Shown: positions 7,644 through 16,814, numbered from the stretch's first letter. The stretch is DNA of 53,415 nucleotides from an uncultured Muribaculaceae bacterium (GCA_910585275.1 CAJUCW010000027.1:1-53415), one strand, 5' to 3'. The notes: generated by a model not told the origin, from the sequence alone. Translations and numbers: made by a program.

Positions 7644-8417
7644 GTGAGCTATAGTTATATCAGTAAAGGCGAAAAGCAGATTCCTATCGACGACCCGACA
7701 GGAAAGTGGACGGAACTCTACCTCCTCCCCGAGTGGGAGGAGGAATTTTACGACGTATATACCGTCAAGAAACATGGCAAATGGGTGATGCTGAAGGCAT
7801 TGAAAAAGGAATATGCCGACAAGCCCGAATACCAGGCCATGCTCGACAAGGAATTCGACATACGTTACAATCTCTGCCATCCCAACATCGTGATGGTAAA
7901 CGACCTGGAAGTGGTGCCGTCGGTCGGCAAAGCCATCATCACCGATGACGTGTATGGCTATTCGCTCCGCCGGCTCATTGACGAGAAACGCCTAACCCCG
8001 AAGATTGTCAACAGGCTCCAGACCCAGCTCCTCGATGCCATGCAGTATATCCAGGAAAACCATATCAGGCATTTCCCGATTACTCCCGACACCATCATCT
8101 TCACCGAATATAACGAAAACCTGAAGCTCACCAACGTCGGTTATGACAAAGACGTGTGCCTCACGCCGCAAGACACCATAGCCGACATAGAGAGCTACGG
8201 CAAAGTGGTGAACGAAGTGCTCGACCATCTCCCGGCCTCGTTGCCAAAACTTAGGAAAATAGCACGCAAATGCGAAGATAAGAGCCATCCCTACCAGTCG
8301 GTGGCCGATCTCCAGCTCGACATGGAACGGCGCAGTTCCGGACAGCTTTACATACTTATCTGCGCGTTCATAATCATAATGCTAACCCTGCTTGTGTGGC
8401 TCACGTTCCGTGGCTAA
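7644..8417 (+). CDS. Tail-anchored protein kinase-like protein, probably a pseudokinase
   Basis: With the GTG at 7644 (MSYSYISKGEKQ) this is a 257-residue protein; an upstream GTG at 7611 is also possible. It has a Hanks-type kinase fold. The ATP-contacting lysine lies in VMLKALK (about K51), a helix-C glutamate in DKEFDIRYNLCHPNIV (about E70), and the hinge in ITDDVYGYSLRRLI. The catalytic HRDLKPEN loop is replaced by RHFPITPDT, and DFG is replaced by NVG, so the catalytic and magnesium-binding aspartates are gone. A single transmembrane helix (LYILICAFIIIMLTLLVWL) ends the protein, anchoring it with the kinase domain in the cytoplasm. It sits between serS and an acetyltransferase gene 20 bp downstream. 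Role unknown; scaffold or nucleotide sensor is inference. Confidence 0.8.
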   Translation: MSYSYISKGEKQIPIDDPTGKWTELYLLPEWEEEFYDVYTVKKHGKWVMLKALKKEYADKPEYQAMLDKEFDIRYNLCHPNIVMVNDLEVVPSVGKAIITDDVYGYSLRRLIDEKRLTPKIVNRLQTQLLDAMQYIQENHIRHFPITPDTIIFTEYNENLKLTNVGYDKDVCLTPQDTIADIESYGKVVNEVLDHLPASLPKLRKIARKCEDKSHPYQSVADLQLDMERRSSGQLYILICAFIIIMLTLLVWLTFRG

Positions 8418-8437
8418 TAGCATACCACTTCTGAAGA

Positions 8438-9565
8438 ATGATTGAAATAAAAACCATCGAACCCACTAAGGAGAATCTCAAAAGATTCACCCAATATCAG
8501 ATAGACCTCTACGACGGGAATCCTTATTATGTGCCGCCGCTAATCAGTGATGATGTCGCCACGCTCTCTCCGTCGGTCAACCCGGCGTTCGACTTCTGCG
8601 ACTCCGTATATTATATGGCTTACCGCGACGGCAAGCCCGTAGGACGCATAGCCGGAATCATCAACCGTCAGGTCAACGAAACCCACAAGTCGCACACCGC
8701 ACGGTTCGGCTTTATCGATTTTATCGACGACCCTGACGTGTCGGAAGCGCTTCTGACCAAAGTCGAGGAATGGGCGCGGGGAAAGGGGATGAAGAAAATT
8801 ATCGGACCTCTCGGATTCACCGACCTTGACCATGAAGGGATGCTCGTAGAAGGATTCGATGAGCTGTCAACCATGGCAACCATCTATAATTACCCCTACT
8901 ATCCATGCCACCTTGAGAGACTCGGATATAAGAAGGAATCCGATTGGGTGGAATTCATGATGGACGTGTCTGACTCAATTCCCGACAAACATAACCGTAT
9001 AGCCGAGATTGTAAAGAAGAAATTCGGCCTTAAGGTCTTGAAATACAAGAGCCGCAAACGTATCAAAGACGAATACGGAAGGGCACTTTTCAATCTTATA
9101 AACGATGCCTATGACGGACTATACGAATACTCCCGCCTCTCCGAACGCCAGATAGATTATTACATCAACATTTATCTCGGGCTGCTTAACCTCGACTTGG
9201 TCACCCTTATCGTCGATAAGGACCAACAACTGGTCGGGGTGGGCATATCCATGCCCTCGATGAGCCGCGCCCTGCAGAAAAGCAAAGGGAAGCTGTTCCC
9301 CTTCGGATGGTGGCATCTTTTGAAGGGACTCAAAGGGAAAAACGACCGTGTCGATCTCCTTCTGGTGGCAGTGAAACCGGAATATCAGAACAAAGGCGTC
9401 AATGCGCTTCTGTTTCAAGATCTTATCCCTTACTATATCAAGTATGGATTCAAGCATGCCGAATCGAATCCGGAACTTGAAACGAATGCGAAAGTCCAAA
9501 ACCAGTGGGAAAATTTCAGCCATAGGCAGCACCGCCGCCGCCGTTCATTCTATAAGAATCTCTGA
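8438..9565 (+). CDS. GNAT-like N-acetyltransferase domain protein
   Basis: This 375-residue cytoplasmic protein is of a type conserved across Bacteroidota. The N-terminal half is GNAT-like: YYMAYRDGKPVGRIAGIIN gives the beta4/beta5 strands and acceptor side. A second GNAT-like region near residues 315-345 contains LLVAVKPEYQNKGVNALLFQDL, resembling the acetyl-CoA-binding V-P-x-x-x-x-G-x-A loop. Acceptor substrate unknown. Its stop overlaps the next start (TGATG), so it is translationally coupled to the menaquinone methyltransferase gene. The pseudokinase gene precedes it by 20 bp. No catalytic assignment is possible from sequence alone. Confidence 0.8.
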   Translation: MIEIKTIEPTKENLKRFTQYQIDLYDGNPYYVPPLISDDVATLSPSVNPAFDFCDSVYYMAYRDGKPVGRIAGIINRQVNETHKSHTARFGFIDFIDDPDVSEALLTKVEEWARGKGMKKIIGPLGFTDLDHEGMLVEGFDELSTMATIYNYPYYPCHLERLGYKKESDWVEFMMDVSDSIPDKHNRIAEIVKKKFGLKVLKYKSRKRIKDEYGRALFNLINDAYDGLYEYSRLSERQIDYYINIYLGLLNLDLVTLIVDKDQQLVGVGISMPSMSRALQKSKGKLFPFGWWHLLKGLKGKNDRVDLLLVAVKPEYQNKGVNALLFQDLIPYYIKYGFKHAESNPELETNAKVQNQWENFSHRQHRRRRSFYKNL

Positions 9566-10332
9566 TGACTGAAGAAACGGAAAAAACGGGTGCCGAAAAG
9601 GTAAACCCTTACGATAATTGCCGCGACAAAAGCGAACAGGTGGAGGAGATGTTCGACTCCATCGCCCCGGCCTACGATTTCATGAATACGGCCATGACCT
9701 TCGGGCTTCACCGCCGTTGGCGCGACAAGGCCTTGAAAGCGGCCATTGCCGCTTTACCGTTGAAATCAGGGGTGAGGGCTCTCGACGTAGCCACCGGCAC
9801 GGGCGACGTAGCTTTCCGGCTCCACGGATTGCTCCCCGATGCACAGGTCACGGGGATAGACCTCTCCGCAGGCATGCTCGACATAGCACGCAAGAAACTC
9901 GAATCTATGACGGAAGATGCGAAGCGGCTTTTGGCATTCGGCAAAGCCGACTGTCTCGCGCTTCCGTTCCATGACGGCGAATTCAACCTCATAACCGTGG
10001 CATACGGGGTAAGGAACTTCGAAAACCTCCTGCAAGGGCTGAAAGAGATGAAGCGTGTGCTCGCACCCGGAGGGGTGCTCTGCGTGATCGAGCTCTCCTG
10101 TCCGCAAGGCAAACTCACCGGATTAGGCTATAAGATTTATACCCGCCATCTGATTCCCACAATCGGGAAGATGTTAAGCGGCGACAGCCGTGCCTATACC
10201 TATCTCCCCGAGAGCATAGCCGCCGCCCCTCAACGAGAAGCCATGGCGGAAAAAATGCAGCAGGCAGGCTTCTCCTCCGTCACCTGGAAATCCCTCACTT
10301 TCGGTGCCGTCACCTTCTACCTCGCCCGCTGA
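9565..10332 (+). CDS. ubiE/menG: Demethylmenaquinone methyltransferase
   Basis: This SAM-dependent methyltransferase makes the last step of menaquinone synthesis (demethylmenaquinone to menaquinone). The 255 residues include the UbiE start region (VEEMFDSIAPAYDFMNTAMTFGLHRRWR), SAM motif I (ALDVATGTGDVAFRL), the GIDLSAGMLDIARKKL acidic strand, the family-specific VAYGVRNFENL segment and the MKRVLAPGGVL motif. Bacteroidota respire with menaquinone, so menG is the appropriate biological name. The ATG overlaps the stop of the acetyltransferase gene, and the gene ends this four-gene cluster; about 250 bp of spacer follow. Confidence 0.95.
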   Translation: MTEETEKTGAEKVNPYDNCRDKSEQVEEMFDSIAPAYDFMNTAMTFGLHRRWRDKALKAAIAALPLKSGVRALDVATGTGDVAFRLHGLLPDAQVTGIDLSAGMLDIARKKLESMTEDAKRLLAFGKADCLALPFHDGEFNLITVAYGVRNFENLLQGLKEMKRVLAPGGVLCVIELSCPQGKLTGLGYKIYTRHLIPTIGKMLSGDSRAYTYLPESIAAAPQREAMAEKMQQAGFSSVTWKSLTFGAVTFYLAR

Positions 10333-10533
10333 TTCCCGGCTCCCCTCCCGACCGGCATCCGTCATCACCGCGTATTCAGCCATCTCGTCGCTTGCTTAAC
10401 GACTCGTACGTCGTGTGTCGTCTGCTACGTATGGCGTGTCTTTGACACTCACTACCCTCCGACATACGAATCAAAATATTTTGAGTATTGTTTATCATAT
10501 TCGTTGCGATGGAATGCAAAACCGGGCTATGGT

Positions 10534-10564
10534 TTTGTATTTCACCGCAACTTTGTTATATTTG
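10534..10564 (+). promoter_or_regulatory. Strong-consensus promoter of AAA-ATPase copy 2
   Basis: TTTG (10534-10537), a 19-bp gap, then TATATTTG (10557-10564): an exact match to the Bacteroidota consensus. It supports the ATG at 10581 rather than upstream in-frame starts, because those would lie before or inside the promoter. The preceding spacer (10333-10533) holds a small ACGAC/GTCGT inverted repeat and the palindrome CAAAATATTTTG at 10472-10483, and no gene that I can see. Confidence 0.8.
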
Positions 10565-10580
10565 CATAAATTTTACCGAT

Positions 10581-12143
10581 ATGGCACAACAGAAGTATCC
10601 CGTTGGAATCCAAACTTTCTCTGAAATCAGAGAAGATGGATATTTATACATCGACAAGACTGACCTTGTCTTTAAGCTCGTGGACGGAGGGAAATATTAT
10701 TTCCTTTCCCGTCCGCGAAGGTTCGGGAAAAGCCTCCTTCTGTCAACCATCGAAGCCTATTTCCTCGGGCAGCGTAACCTCTTCAAAGGTCTTGCAATCG
10801 ACACCCTTACGGATGACTGGAATCTGCATCCCGTTTTCCATATCGACCTCAGCGGCAAGAGCTATTTAGAAAAAGATAGCCTTCCCCAGCACCTCAAAAT
10901 GCATCTCGCCAAATGGGAAAACATATACGGGGATGAGTACCAAGACTACCCAATTGAAGACCGGTTCTTGCTTATCATCGAAAAGGCATTCAACGCCACC
11001 GGTAAAAAGGTGGTGGTGCTTATCGACGAATACGACAAACCGCTTCTCGACACCCTTGACGACGAGAAAAAGGAAATACACAACTATTACCGCGAAGTGC
11101 TGCGAGGATTCTACGGATGCCTGAAACGTTCCGACAGGTTCCTGCGGTTCGTGATGCTTACAGGGGTTACAAAATTCAGCCAGGTCAGCATCTTCAGCGG
11201 GCTCAACAACCTCCTCGACATCTCGCTCGACGAAGCTTTCTCCACCATCTGCGGAATAACACCGCAGGAGATTACCGACAACCTCTCGGATGGAGTAAAG
11301 ATGCTTGCCGAGCGAAAGGGTATTGCTTACGAACGGATGCTCGAAAACCTCCGAGACTGGTATGACGGCTACCATTTCGCTTCAGACCTCCGCGACGTCT
11401 ATAACCCGTTCAGCCTGATGTCGGCTTTCACTTCCGGAAAAATCAGCAACTACTGGTTCCAGTCGGGAAATCCAGACTTCCTGATAAAGAAACTTAAAAA
11501 CAACGCCATCGACCTCTTTGAACTTCAGAAAAACGTGGAATCGGGAGCGCAACTCCAAGACCTCGACCTCGCATCCGCCAATTCAATACCGTTGATGTTC
11601 CAAAGCGGTTACCTCACCATAAAGGCATACGACGACGAATTTGACGAATACACCCTCGGCTACCCCAACCGGGAAGTAAAGCAATCGCTGCTCCAGAGTC
11701 TTGTGCCGCAATATACGGTTTCGACTGCCAACGGTTCCGTCTTCAATGTCAAGGAATTTACCAAAGATGTGAAATGCGGCGACATCGACAGTTTCATGAA
11801 GAGATTCCAGGCCCTGTTCGCCGGATTCCCTTACGACCAGGTCGGTAACTGCGAACTTCACTACCACAACGTGATTTACCTGACCTTCGTGCTGATGGGA
11901 TTCTATGTGAGGACAGAATACAAGACATCCGACGGACGTTGCGACGCAGTGGTAATGACCGACAGGTTCGCCTACATATTCGAATTCAAATATGACCGCA
12001 CGGCGGAAGAGGCATTGCGCCAGATCAACGAAAAAGAGTACCATCTCCCCTTCTCCGCCGACGGCAAGGAGATAATCAAGATCGGCGTGAACTTCTCCTC
12101 CGCCACACGAAGAATCGACGACATAAAAATCGAAAAAGAATAG
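10581..12143 (+). CDS. AAA-ATPase-like protein with C-terminal PD-(D/E)XK nuclease domain (copy 2)
   Basis: Starting at the ATG at 10581, this is a 520-residue protein beginning MAQQKYPVGIQTFSEIREDGYLYIDKT, a paralogue of the protein at 437-1996. It has the same P-loop RPRRFGKS, Walker B VVVLIDEYDKPLLD, a GYHF segment, and the C-terminal nuclease signature (DGRCDAVVMTD, then IFEFKYD, then EEALRQI). A longer reading starting at 10488 is unlikely because the promoter lies inside it. Nine bp separate it from the U32 protein gene, so both may be cotranscribed even though the functions look unrelated. Function of the family is not established. Confidence 0.87.
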   Translation: MAQQKYPVGIQTFSEIREDGYLYIDKTDLVFKLVDGGKYYFLSRPRRFGKSLLLSTIEAYFLGQRNLFKGLAIDTLTDDWNLHPVFHIDLSGKSYLEKDSLPQHLKMHLAKWENIYGDEYQDYPIEDRFLLIIEKAFNATGKKVVVLIDEYDKPLLDTLDDEKKEIHNYYREVLRGFYGCLKRSDRFLRFVMLTGVTKFSQVSIFSGLNNLLDISLDEAFSTICGITPQEITDNLSDGVKMLAERKGIAYERMLENLRDWYDGYHFASDLRDVYNPFSLMSAFTSGKISNYWFQSGNPDFLIKKLKNNAIDLFELQKNVESGAQLQDLDLASANSIPLMFQSGYLTIKAYDDEFDEYTLGYPNREVKQSLLQSLVPQYTVSTANGSVFNVKEFTKDVKCGDIDSFMKRFQALFAGFPYDQVGNCELHYHNVIYLTFVLMGFYVRTEYKTSDGRCDAVVMTDRFAYIFEFKYDRTAEEALRQINEKEYHLPFSADGKEIIKIGVNFSSATRRIDDIKIEKE

Positions 12144-12152
12144 ATTTAAGTT

Positions 12153-13397
12153 TTGGAAAGAAAAGACTTTGAAATAATGGCTCCCGTGGGGAGCCGGGAA
12201 TCCCTTGCCGCCGCTTTGTCGGCTGGCACAGATGCCGTATATTTCGGCATCGAAGGGCTCAACATGCGCTCACGTTCAAGCGCGAATTTCACTGCCGACG
12301 ACATGGAAAACATCGTCAGGGAATGCAGGGAGCGCAACGTAAAGACATATCTTACGGTCAACACCATCGTCTATGACTCCGACCTCACCTTGATGCGCGA
12401 GATAATCGACAGGGCGAAAGCCGCCGGCGTGAGTGCAATTATCGCTTCCGACATGGCAGCCATACTTTATGCCCGTGAAATCGGACAGGAAGTGCATATC
12501 TCCACCCAGGTCAACGTCACCAATATCGAAGCCGTAAGGTTTTATTCCCAATTCGCCGACGTGATGGTGCTTGCCCGCGAACTTAACCTCGACCAGGTAA
12601 AAGCCATCCATGAGGCAATCGAACGCGAAGGAATCACCGGCCCCGGAGGGAAACCGATCCGCCTTGAAATGTTCTGCCACGGAGCCCTGTGCATGGCGGT
12701 GAGCGGCAAATGCTACATGAGTCTCCACGAAATGAACTCCAGTGCCAACCGTGGCGCTTGCAACCAGATATGCCGCCGCGCATACACCGTGCGCGACCGC
12801 GAAACCAACGAAGAACTGGTGGTTGATAACAAATTCATAATGTCGCCCAAAGACCTCAAGACAATCCATTTCCTCGACCGCATGGTCGATGCCGGGGTCA
12901 GGGTGTTCAAGATTGAAGGACGTGCGCGAGGTCCTGAATACGTGCATGAGGCCGTGCAATGCTATTCGCAGGCGTTGGAAGCCGTATGCGACGGCTCCTT
13001 TTCCGAAGAGAAGGTGGCGGAATGGGACGAACGTCTCGGACGCATTTTCAACCGTGGATTCTGGAACGGCTATTACCTCGGGCAACGCCTCGGCGAATGG
13101 AGCGCGAAATACGGTTCGTCAGCCACCCGCACTAAAGTATATGCCGCCAAGGCCATCCGCCACTTCCCGAAAATCGGAATCGGCGAATTCCAGCTTGAAG
13201 CCGGCGAGCTCAAACCCGGCGACGAAGTCGTAGTTGCCGGACCCACCACCGGCGCCTTGATTTTCAAAATAGAAGAACTGCGGGTTGACCTCAAACCTGT
13301 GGCGGTTGTAAAGAAAGGCGACCGTTTTTCGATGCCCGTACCTCAGAAGGTAAGACCTTCCGACAGGTTATACCTATGGCGTGAAAACAAAATCTGA
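12153..13397 (+). CDS. U32 family protein, TrhP/YegQ-like tRNA hydroxylation factor
   Basis: This 414-residue protein belongs to peptidase family U32, whose members include TrhP (YegQ), needed with prephenate for 5-hydroxyuridine in tRNA. Signature regions are the N-terminal EIMAPVGSRESLAAALSAGTDAVYFG barrel strand and the cysteine-rich core. In that core, MFCHGALCMAVSGKCYMS is followed by ANRGACNQICRRAY. Then come DLKTIHFLDRMVDAGVRVFKIEGR and the C-terminal beta-barrel. Start choice: TTG at 12153 (MERKDFEIMAPVG) fits the usual spacing of the family; ATG at 12177 (MAPVGSRES) is the alternative. The tRNA role is inferred from family, not shown here. Confidence 0.88.
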   Translation: MERKDFEIMAPVGSRESLAAALSAGTDAVYFGIEGLNMRSRSSANFTADDMENIVRECRERNVKTYLTVNTIVYDSDLTLMREIIDRAKAAGVSAIIASDMAAILYAREIGQEVHISTQVNVTNIEAVRFYSQFADVMVLARELNLDQVKAIHEAIEREGITGPGGKPIRLEMFCHGALCMAVSGKCYMSLHEMNSSANRGACNQICRRAYTVRDRETNEELVVDNKFIMSPKDLKTIHFLDRMVDAGVRVFKIEGRARGPEYVHEAVQCYSQALEAVCDGSFSEEKVAEWDERLGRIFNRGFWNGYYLGQRLGEWSAKYGSSATRTKVYAAKAIRHFPKIGIGEFQLEAGELKPGDEVVVAGPTTGALIFKIEELRVDLKPVAVVKKGDRFSMPVPQKVRPSDRLYLWRENKI

Positions 13398-13451
13398 CGG
13401 CAATCATTTCAAATTTCCAACCTTTATGCCGGAAATCTGAAACATAATCGC

Positions 13452-13459
13452 TATCTTTG
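13452..13459 (+). promoter_or_regulatory. -7 box for the C1 peptidase gene
   Basis: TATCTTTG matches the TAnnTTTG consensus 32 bp before the ATG at 13492. No clear -33 element is seen. Confidence 0.55.
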
Positions 13460-13491
13460 CAATAATCAAAAACACCATAATACTATACCAG

Positions 13492-14721
13492 ATGAAGAAA
13501 CTGATTCTCGCTTCGGCTCTCATGGCTGCTGTCCCGGGTCTCGCCTCCGCCACCTACATGCAGGCACCTGCGGGAGTACCCGAAATCGTGAACCCCGATT
13601 CCACGGGCTTCAAGTTCACCGACATAAAAATCAACAAGACCACACCGGTAAAAGACCAGAACAAGTCAGGCACATGCTGGAGCTTCTCCGGCACTTCCGT
13701 GCTCGAAGAAGACGTGCTCCGCAAGGGAGGTCCCGAGCTCGACCTTTCCGAAATGTTTACCGTCCGCAAGTGCTATATCGACAAAGCAAAGAAATACATC
13801 CAGACCCACGGCAACATCAATTTCGCGCAGGGAGGTTCATTCGCCGACGTGCTCTACGTGGCCGGGAACTATGGTGCAGTGCCCGAAGAAGCTTACGCCG
13901 GACTCAACTACGGCGAGAAGAAGCACAGCCATTACGAGATGGAAGCTGCCCTTTCGGCCTACCTCAACGCCATCGTCAGAAACCCCAACAAGAAACTTTC
14001 CACGGCGTGGCTTCCCGGCTATATCGGAATCCTCGACGCATACCTCGGTCCCGAACCCGAAAAATTCACCTACAACGGGAAAGAATATACTCCGAAGTCG
14101 TTCGCAAAGGAGATGGGCATCAACGCCGACGAATTCGTTAACTTCACAAGCTATACCCACCATCCCTTCTACGAAGAGTTCGCACTCGAAATCCCCGACA
14201 ACTGGCTTTGGAGCAAATGCACCAACGTGCCTATGGAGGAACTGAAGGAAATCGTTGACAACGCCATCGAAAATGGCTACACCGTAGGTTGGGCAGCCGA
14301 CGTTTCGGAAGGCGGTTTCAAATGGAACAAGGGCTATGCGGTGAACCCCGAACCCAAAACCGGAGAAAACCTTGAAGGCACCGAGCTTTCACGCTGGGTG
14401 AAGCTTTCAGATAAAGACCGCGAGAACGCTACCTTCGACATCAAAGGCCCCGTGAAAGAGAAGAAAGTGACCCAGGAAATGCGCCAGCAGAGCTTCGACA
14501 ATTTCCAGACCACCGACGACCACGGCATGGTAATCGTGGGCACCGCAAAAGACCAGGAAGGCAACCGCTACTACAAGGTAAAGAATTCTTGGGACACCAA
14601 CCAGGTATATGACGGCTACTTCTACGTATCCGAGCCCTACTTCCTTGAAAAGACCCTAAGCATCATGGTCAACAAAGGTGCCGTACCCTCCAAAATCGCC
14701 AAGAAAGCAAACCTCCGATAA
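13492..14721 (+). CDS. Exported C1 family cysteine peptidase (aminopeptidase C/bleomycin-hydrolase-like)
   Basis: This 409-residue papain-fold peptidase has a signal peptide (MKKLILASALMAAVPGLASA), so it acts in the periplasm or outside. Catalytic residues are visible: oxyanion glutamine in KDQNKSG (Q56), nucleophile C62 in SGTCWSFSG, histidine in TTDDHGMVIVG, and asparagine in YKVKNSWDTN. The spacing fits the C1B/PepC branch, which is usually an oligopeptide-trimming aminopeptidase; exported versions are common in Bacteroidales. It is a single-gene unit with its own promoter box and a strong terminator at 14777. Exact substrate unknown. Confidence 0.9.
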   Translation: MKKLILASALMAAVPGLASATYMQAPAGVPEIVNPDSTGFKFTDIKINKTTPVKDQNKSGTCWSFSGTSVLEEDVLRKGGPELDLSEMFTVRKCYIDKAKKYIQTHGNINFAQGGSFADVLYVAGNYGAVPEEAYAGLNYGEKKHSHYEMEAALSAYLNAIVRNPNKKLSTAWLPGYIGILDAYLGPEPEKFTYNGKEYTPKSFAKEMGINADEFVNFTSYTHHPFYEEFALEIPDNWLWSKCTNVPMEELKEIVDNAIENGYTVGWAADVSEGGFKWNKGYAVNPEPKTGENLEGTELSRWVKLSDKDRENATFDIKGPVKEKKVTQEMRQQSFDNFQTTDDHGMVIVGTAKDQEGNRYYKVKNSWDTNQVYDGYFYVSEPYFLEKTLSIMVNKGAVPSKIAKKANLR

Positions 14722-14776
14722 ACGCGCATAGCGCCGGTAAGAAAATAAATCTACCGCCACGCGTCAGCTCAGGCAT

Positions 14777-14810
14777 AAAGTCAGCCGTCCCACTCCGGAC
14801 GGCTGACTTT
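14777..14810. terminator. Strong hairpin terminator after the C1 peptidase gene
   Basis: A 14-bp perfect stem, AAAGTCAGCCGTCC (14777-14790) with GGACGGCTGACTTT (14797-14810), and a 6-nt loop. The A run before and T run after make it likely to work in both directions. Confidence 0.85.
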
Positions 14811-14878
14811 ATTATAAAAAACTCTATCACCGGGCGGAACGGCGGAAGGGAGAGTAAACCAATATGGGGTGCGAAATG

Positions 14879-14909
14879 TTGATTGGTTGGATTATTATGC
14901 TTACCTTTG
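14879..14909 (+). promoter_or_regulatory. Promoter of ksgA
   Basis: TTG (14879-14881), a 20-bp gap, then TACCTTTG (14902-14909). This leaves a leader of about 80 nt before the ATG at 14999. Confidence 0.6.
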
Positions 14910-14998
14910 CAACAAGTAACATTTACCATTGCAGCACGTAGCCGTAAGATACAGACGATGACTGCTGAGATAAGTTACTTTCAACCCAGGATTTCTAA

Positions 14999-15790
14999 AT
15001 GACACAAGTAAAAGCTAAAAAAGCTCTCGGCCAGCATTTCCTGACCGACCTCAACGTGGCGAAACGCATCGCCGAAACCATCGAAAAACCCCAGCTCCCC
15101 GACCGTGCGAAGCAATGGGCCGACCTCCCGGTGCTTGAAGTGGGTCCCGGCATGGGCGTACTCTCCCAGTTCCTCATGAGTGCGGGCAGAGTGGTGAAAG
15201 CCGTGGAAATCGACACTGAAAGCGTAGAATTCCTCCGCCGCGTTTTCCCCGGCCTTGAAGTCATAGAAGGGGATTTCCTGAAAATGGACCTCAAGCAACT
15301 CTTCGGCGGCGAGTTCGCCCTTATCGGCAACTATCCCTACAACATTTCCTCCCAGATATTTTTCAAAGTCCTTGACTATAAGGGGCAGATACCGGTAGTG
15401 GCGGGAATGCTGCAGAAAGAGGTGGCGGAAAGAATCTGTTCGAAACCCGGTTCGAAGGTCTATGGCATCCTTTCGGTGTTGCTACAGGCGTGGTATGACT
15501 GCGAATACCTCTTCAGCGTGCCGCCGGGCGTCTTCTCTCCCCCTCCGAAAGTTACGAGCGGCGTAATACGCCTCACCCGCAACAGCCGGGAATCGCTCGG
15601 GTGCGATGAAAAACTGTTTAAGACTGTCGTGAAGACGGCATTCGGACAGCGTCGCAAAACTCTGCGCAATTCCCTCGCCGGGCTTATCCCCGCCGACTCC
15701 CCGATTATGAAAGAGCCCGTCATGGGCCTCCGCCCCGAGCGTCTCGGAGTGGAAGATTTTATAACCTTAACACTTGCCGCATCAAAATGA
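14999..15790 (+). CDS. ksgA: 16S rRNA dimethyladenosine transferase
   Basis: KsgA (RsmA) dimethylates two adjacent adenosines in the 3' hairpin of 16S rRNA during small-subunit assembly. The 263-residue protein has the N-terminal KKALGQHFLTDLNVAKRIAETI, SAM motif I VLEVGPGMGVLS, the acidic VKAVEIDTESVEFL strand, the GDFLKMD motif, the catalytic-loop motif IGNYPYNISSQIFF (NYPY in place of NLPY) and the C-terminal AFGQRRKTLRNSL. The stop overlaps the start of the dehydrogenase gene (ATGA), so the two are translationally coupled. Confidence 0.96.
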   Translation: MTQVKAKKALGQHFLTDLNVAKRIAETIEKPQLPDRAKQWADLPVLEVGPGMGVLSQFLMSAGRVVKAVEIDTESVEFLRRVFPGLEVIEGDFLKMDLKQLFGGEFALIGNYPYNISSQIFFKVLDYKGQIPVVAGMLQKEVAERICSKPGSKVYGILSVLLQAWYDCEYLFSVPPGVFSPPPKVTSGVIRLTRNSRESLGCDEKLFKTVVKTAFGQRRKTLRNSLAGLIPADSPIMKEPVMGLRPERLGVEDFITLTLAASK

Positions 15791-16743
15791 AAATCACAAT
15801 TCTTGACGGATATGGCATGAACCCCGGCGACCTTTCATGGGATGGCGCCGCCGCATTGGGCGAACTGAAAGTATATGACCGCACCGCCCCTTCCGAAGTC
15901 ATCGGCCGCTCCGCCGATTCTGAAGCGCTCCTCACAAACAAGACCGTGCTCGACGGCGAAACCCTCCGCGCGCTCCCGAAGCTAAAATACGTAGGCGTGC
16001 TTGCCACTGGCTACAACGTGGTCGATACCGCCACCGCCCGCCAACTCGGAATCGTCGTGACCAACATACCCGCCTACAGCACAATGTCGGTGGCGCAGAT
16101 GGTTTTCGCCCACCTCCTCAACGTGACCGACCGGGTGGAGCATTATGCCGAAGAAAACCGCCATGGACGATGGAGCCGCAACCCCGATTTCTGCTATTGG
16201 GACACGCCCGTCACCGAACTCGCCGGAAAAACGTTCGGCATCGTCGGGCTCGGACACATCGGACAGGCCGTGGCAAAAATCGCACTTGCTTTCGGCATGA
16301 AAGTAATAGCCTTCACATCGAAAGATCCGGAGCATCTTCCCGACGGCGTTTCAAAGGCCGGCCTCGACACCCTCTTCGCCGAGTCTGACGTGGTGAGCCT
16401 CCACTGTCCCCTAACCCCCTCCACGGAAAAGCTAATCAACCGGGAGACCATCTCGAAGATGAAACAGGGCGCAATCCTCATCAACACCGGGCGCGGCCCG
16501 CTCATCGACGAACAGGCGGTGGCCGACGCATTGCGCGGCGGAAAATTGGGGGCTTTCTGCGCCGATGTCCTTTCGTCGGAACCTCCCGCCGCCGACAATC
16601 CGCTCCTTTCGGCCCCCAATTCCTTCATCACCCCCCACATAGCCTGGGCGTCGAAAGAAGCCAGGGAGCGCCTGATGCAGATAGCCGTAGCCAACCTCAA
16701 GGCTTTCATCGAGGGGCATCCGGTGAACGACGTGACCAAATAG
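15787..16743 (+). CDS. D-2-hydroxyacid dehydrogenase, NAD-dependent
   Basis: This 318-residue cytoplasmic dehydrogenase interconverts a 2-hydroxyacid and a 2-ketoacid. It shows the nucleotide-binding motif GIVGLGHIGQAVAKIALAFG, the INTGRGPLID segment with the conserved arginine, the glutamate in VLSSEPP and the catalytic histidine in FITPHIAWAS. The overall pattern is closest to glycerate/hydroxypyruvate reductases. The substrate cannot be fixed from sequence. The ATG overlaps the ksgA stop. Confidence 0.9.
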   Translation: MKITILDGYGMNPGDLSWDGAAALGELKVYDRTAPSEVIGRSADSEALLTNKTVLDGETLRALPKLKYVGVLATGYNVVDTATARQLGIVVTNIPAYSTMSVAQMVFAHLLNVTDRVEHYAEENRHGRWSRNPDFCYWDTPVTELAGKTFGIVGLGHIGQAVAKIALAFGMKVIAFTSKDPEHLPDGVSKAGLDTLFAESDVVSLHCPLTPSTEKLINRETISKMKQGAILINTGRGPLIDEQAVADALRGGKLGAFCADVLSSEPPAADNPLLSAPNSFITPHIAWASKEARERLMQIAVANLKAFIEGHPVNDVTK

Positions 16744-16814
16744 CAAGCCGCCTCCATCGCCCCCTGTCACGCGCCTTTTCCGATTGAATTTTAGGGAATA
16801 TACCGTTTTTTTGT

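Noticed and set aside
10488..10580. N-terminal extension of the second AAA-ATPase protein
   Set aside because: The extension contains a perfect promoter (10534-10564), and the ATG at 10581 aligns with the start of the paralogue.
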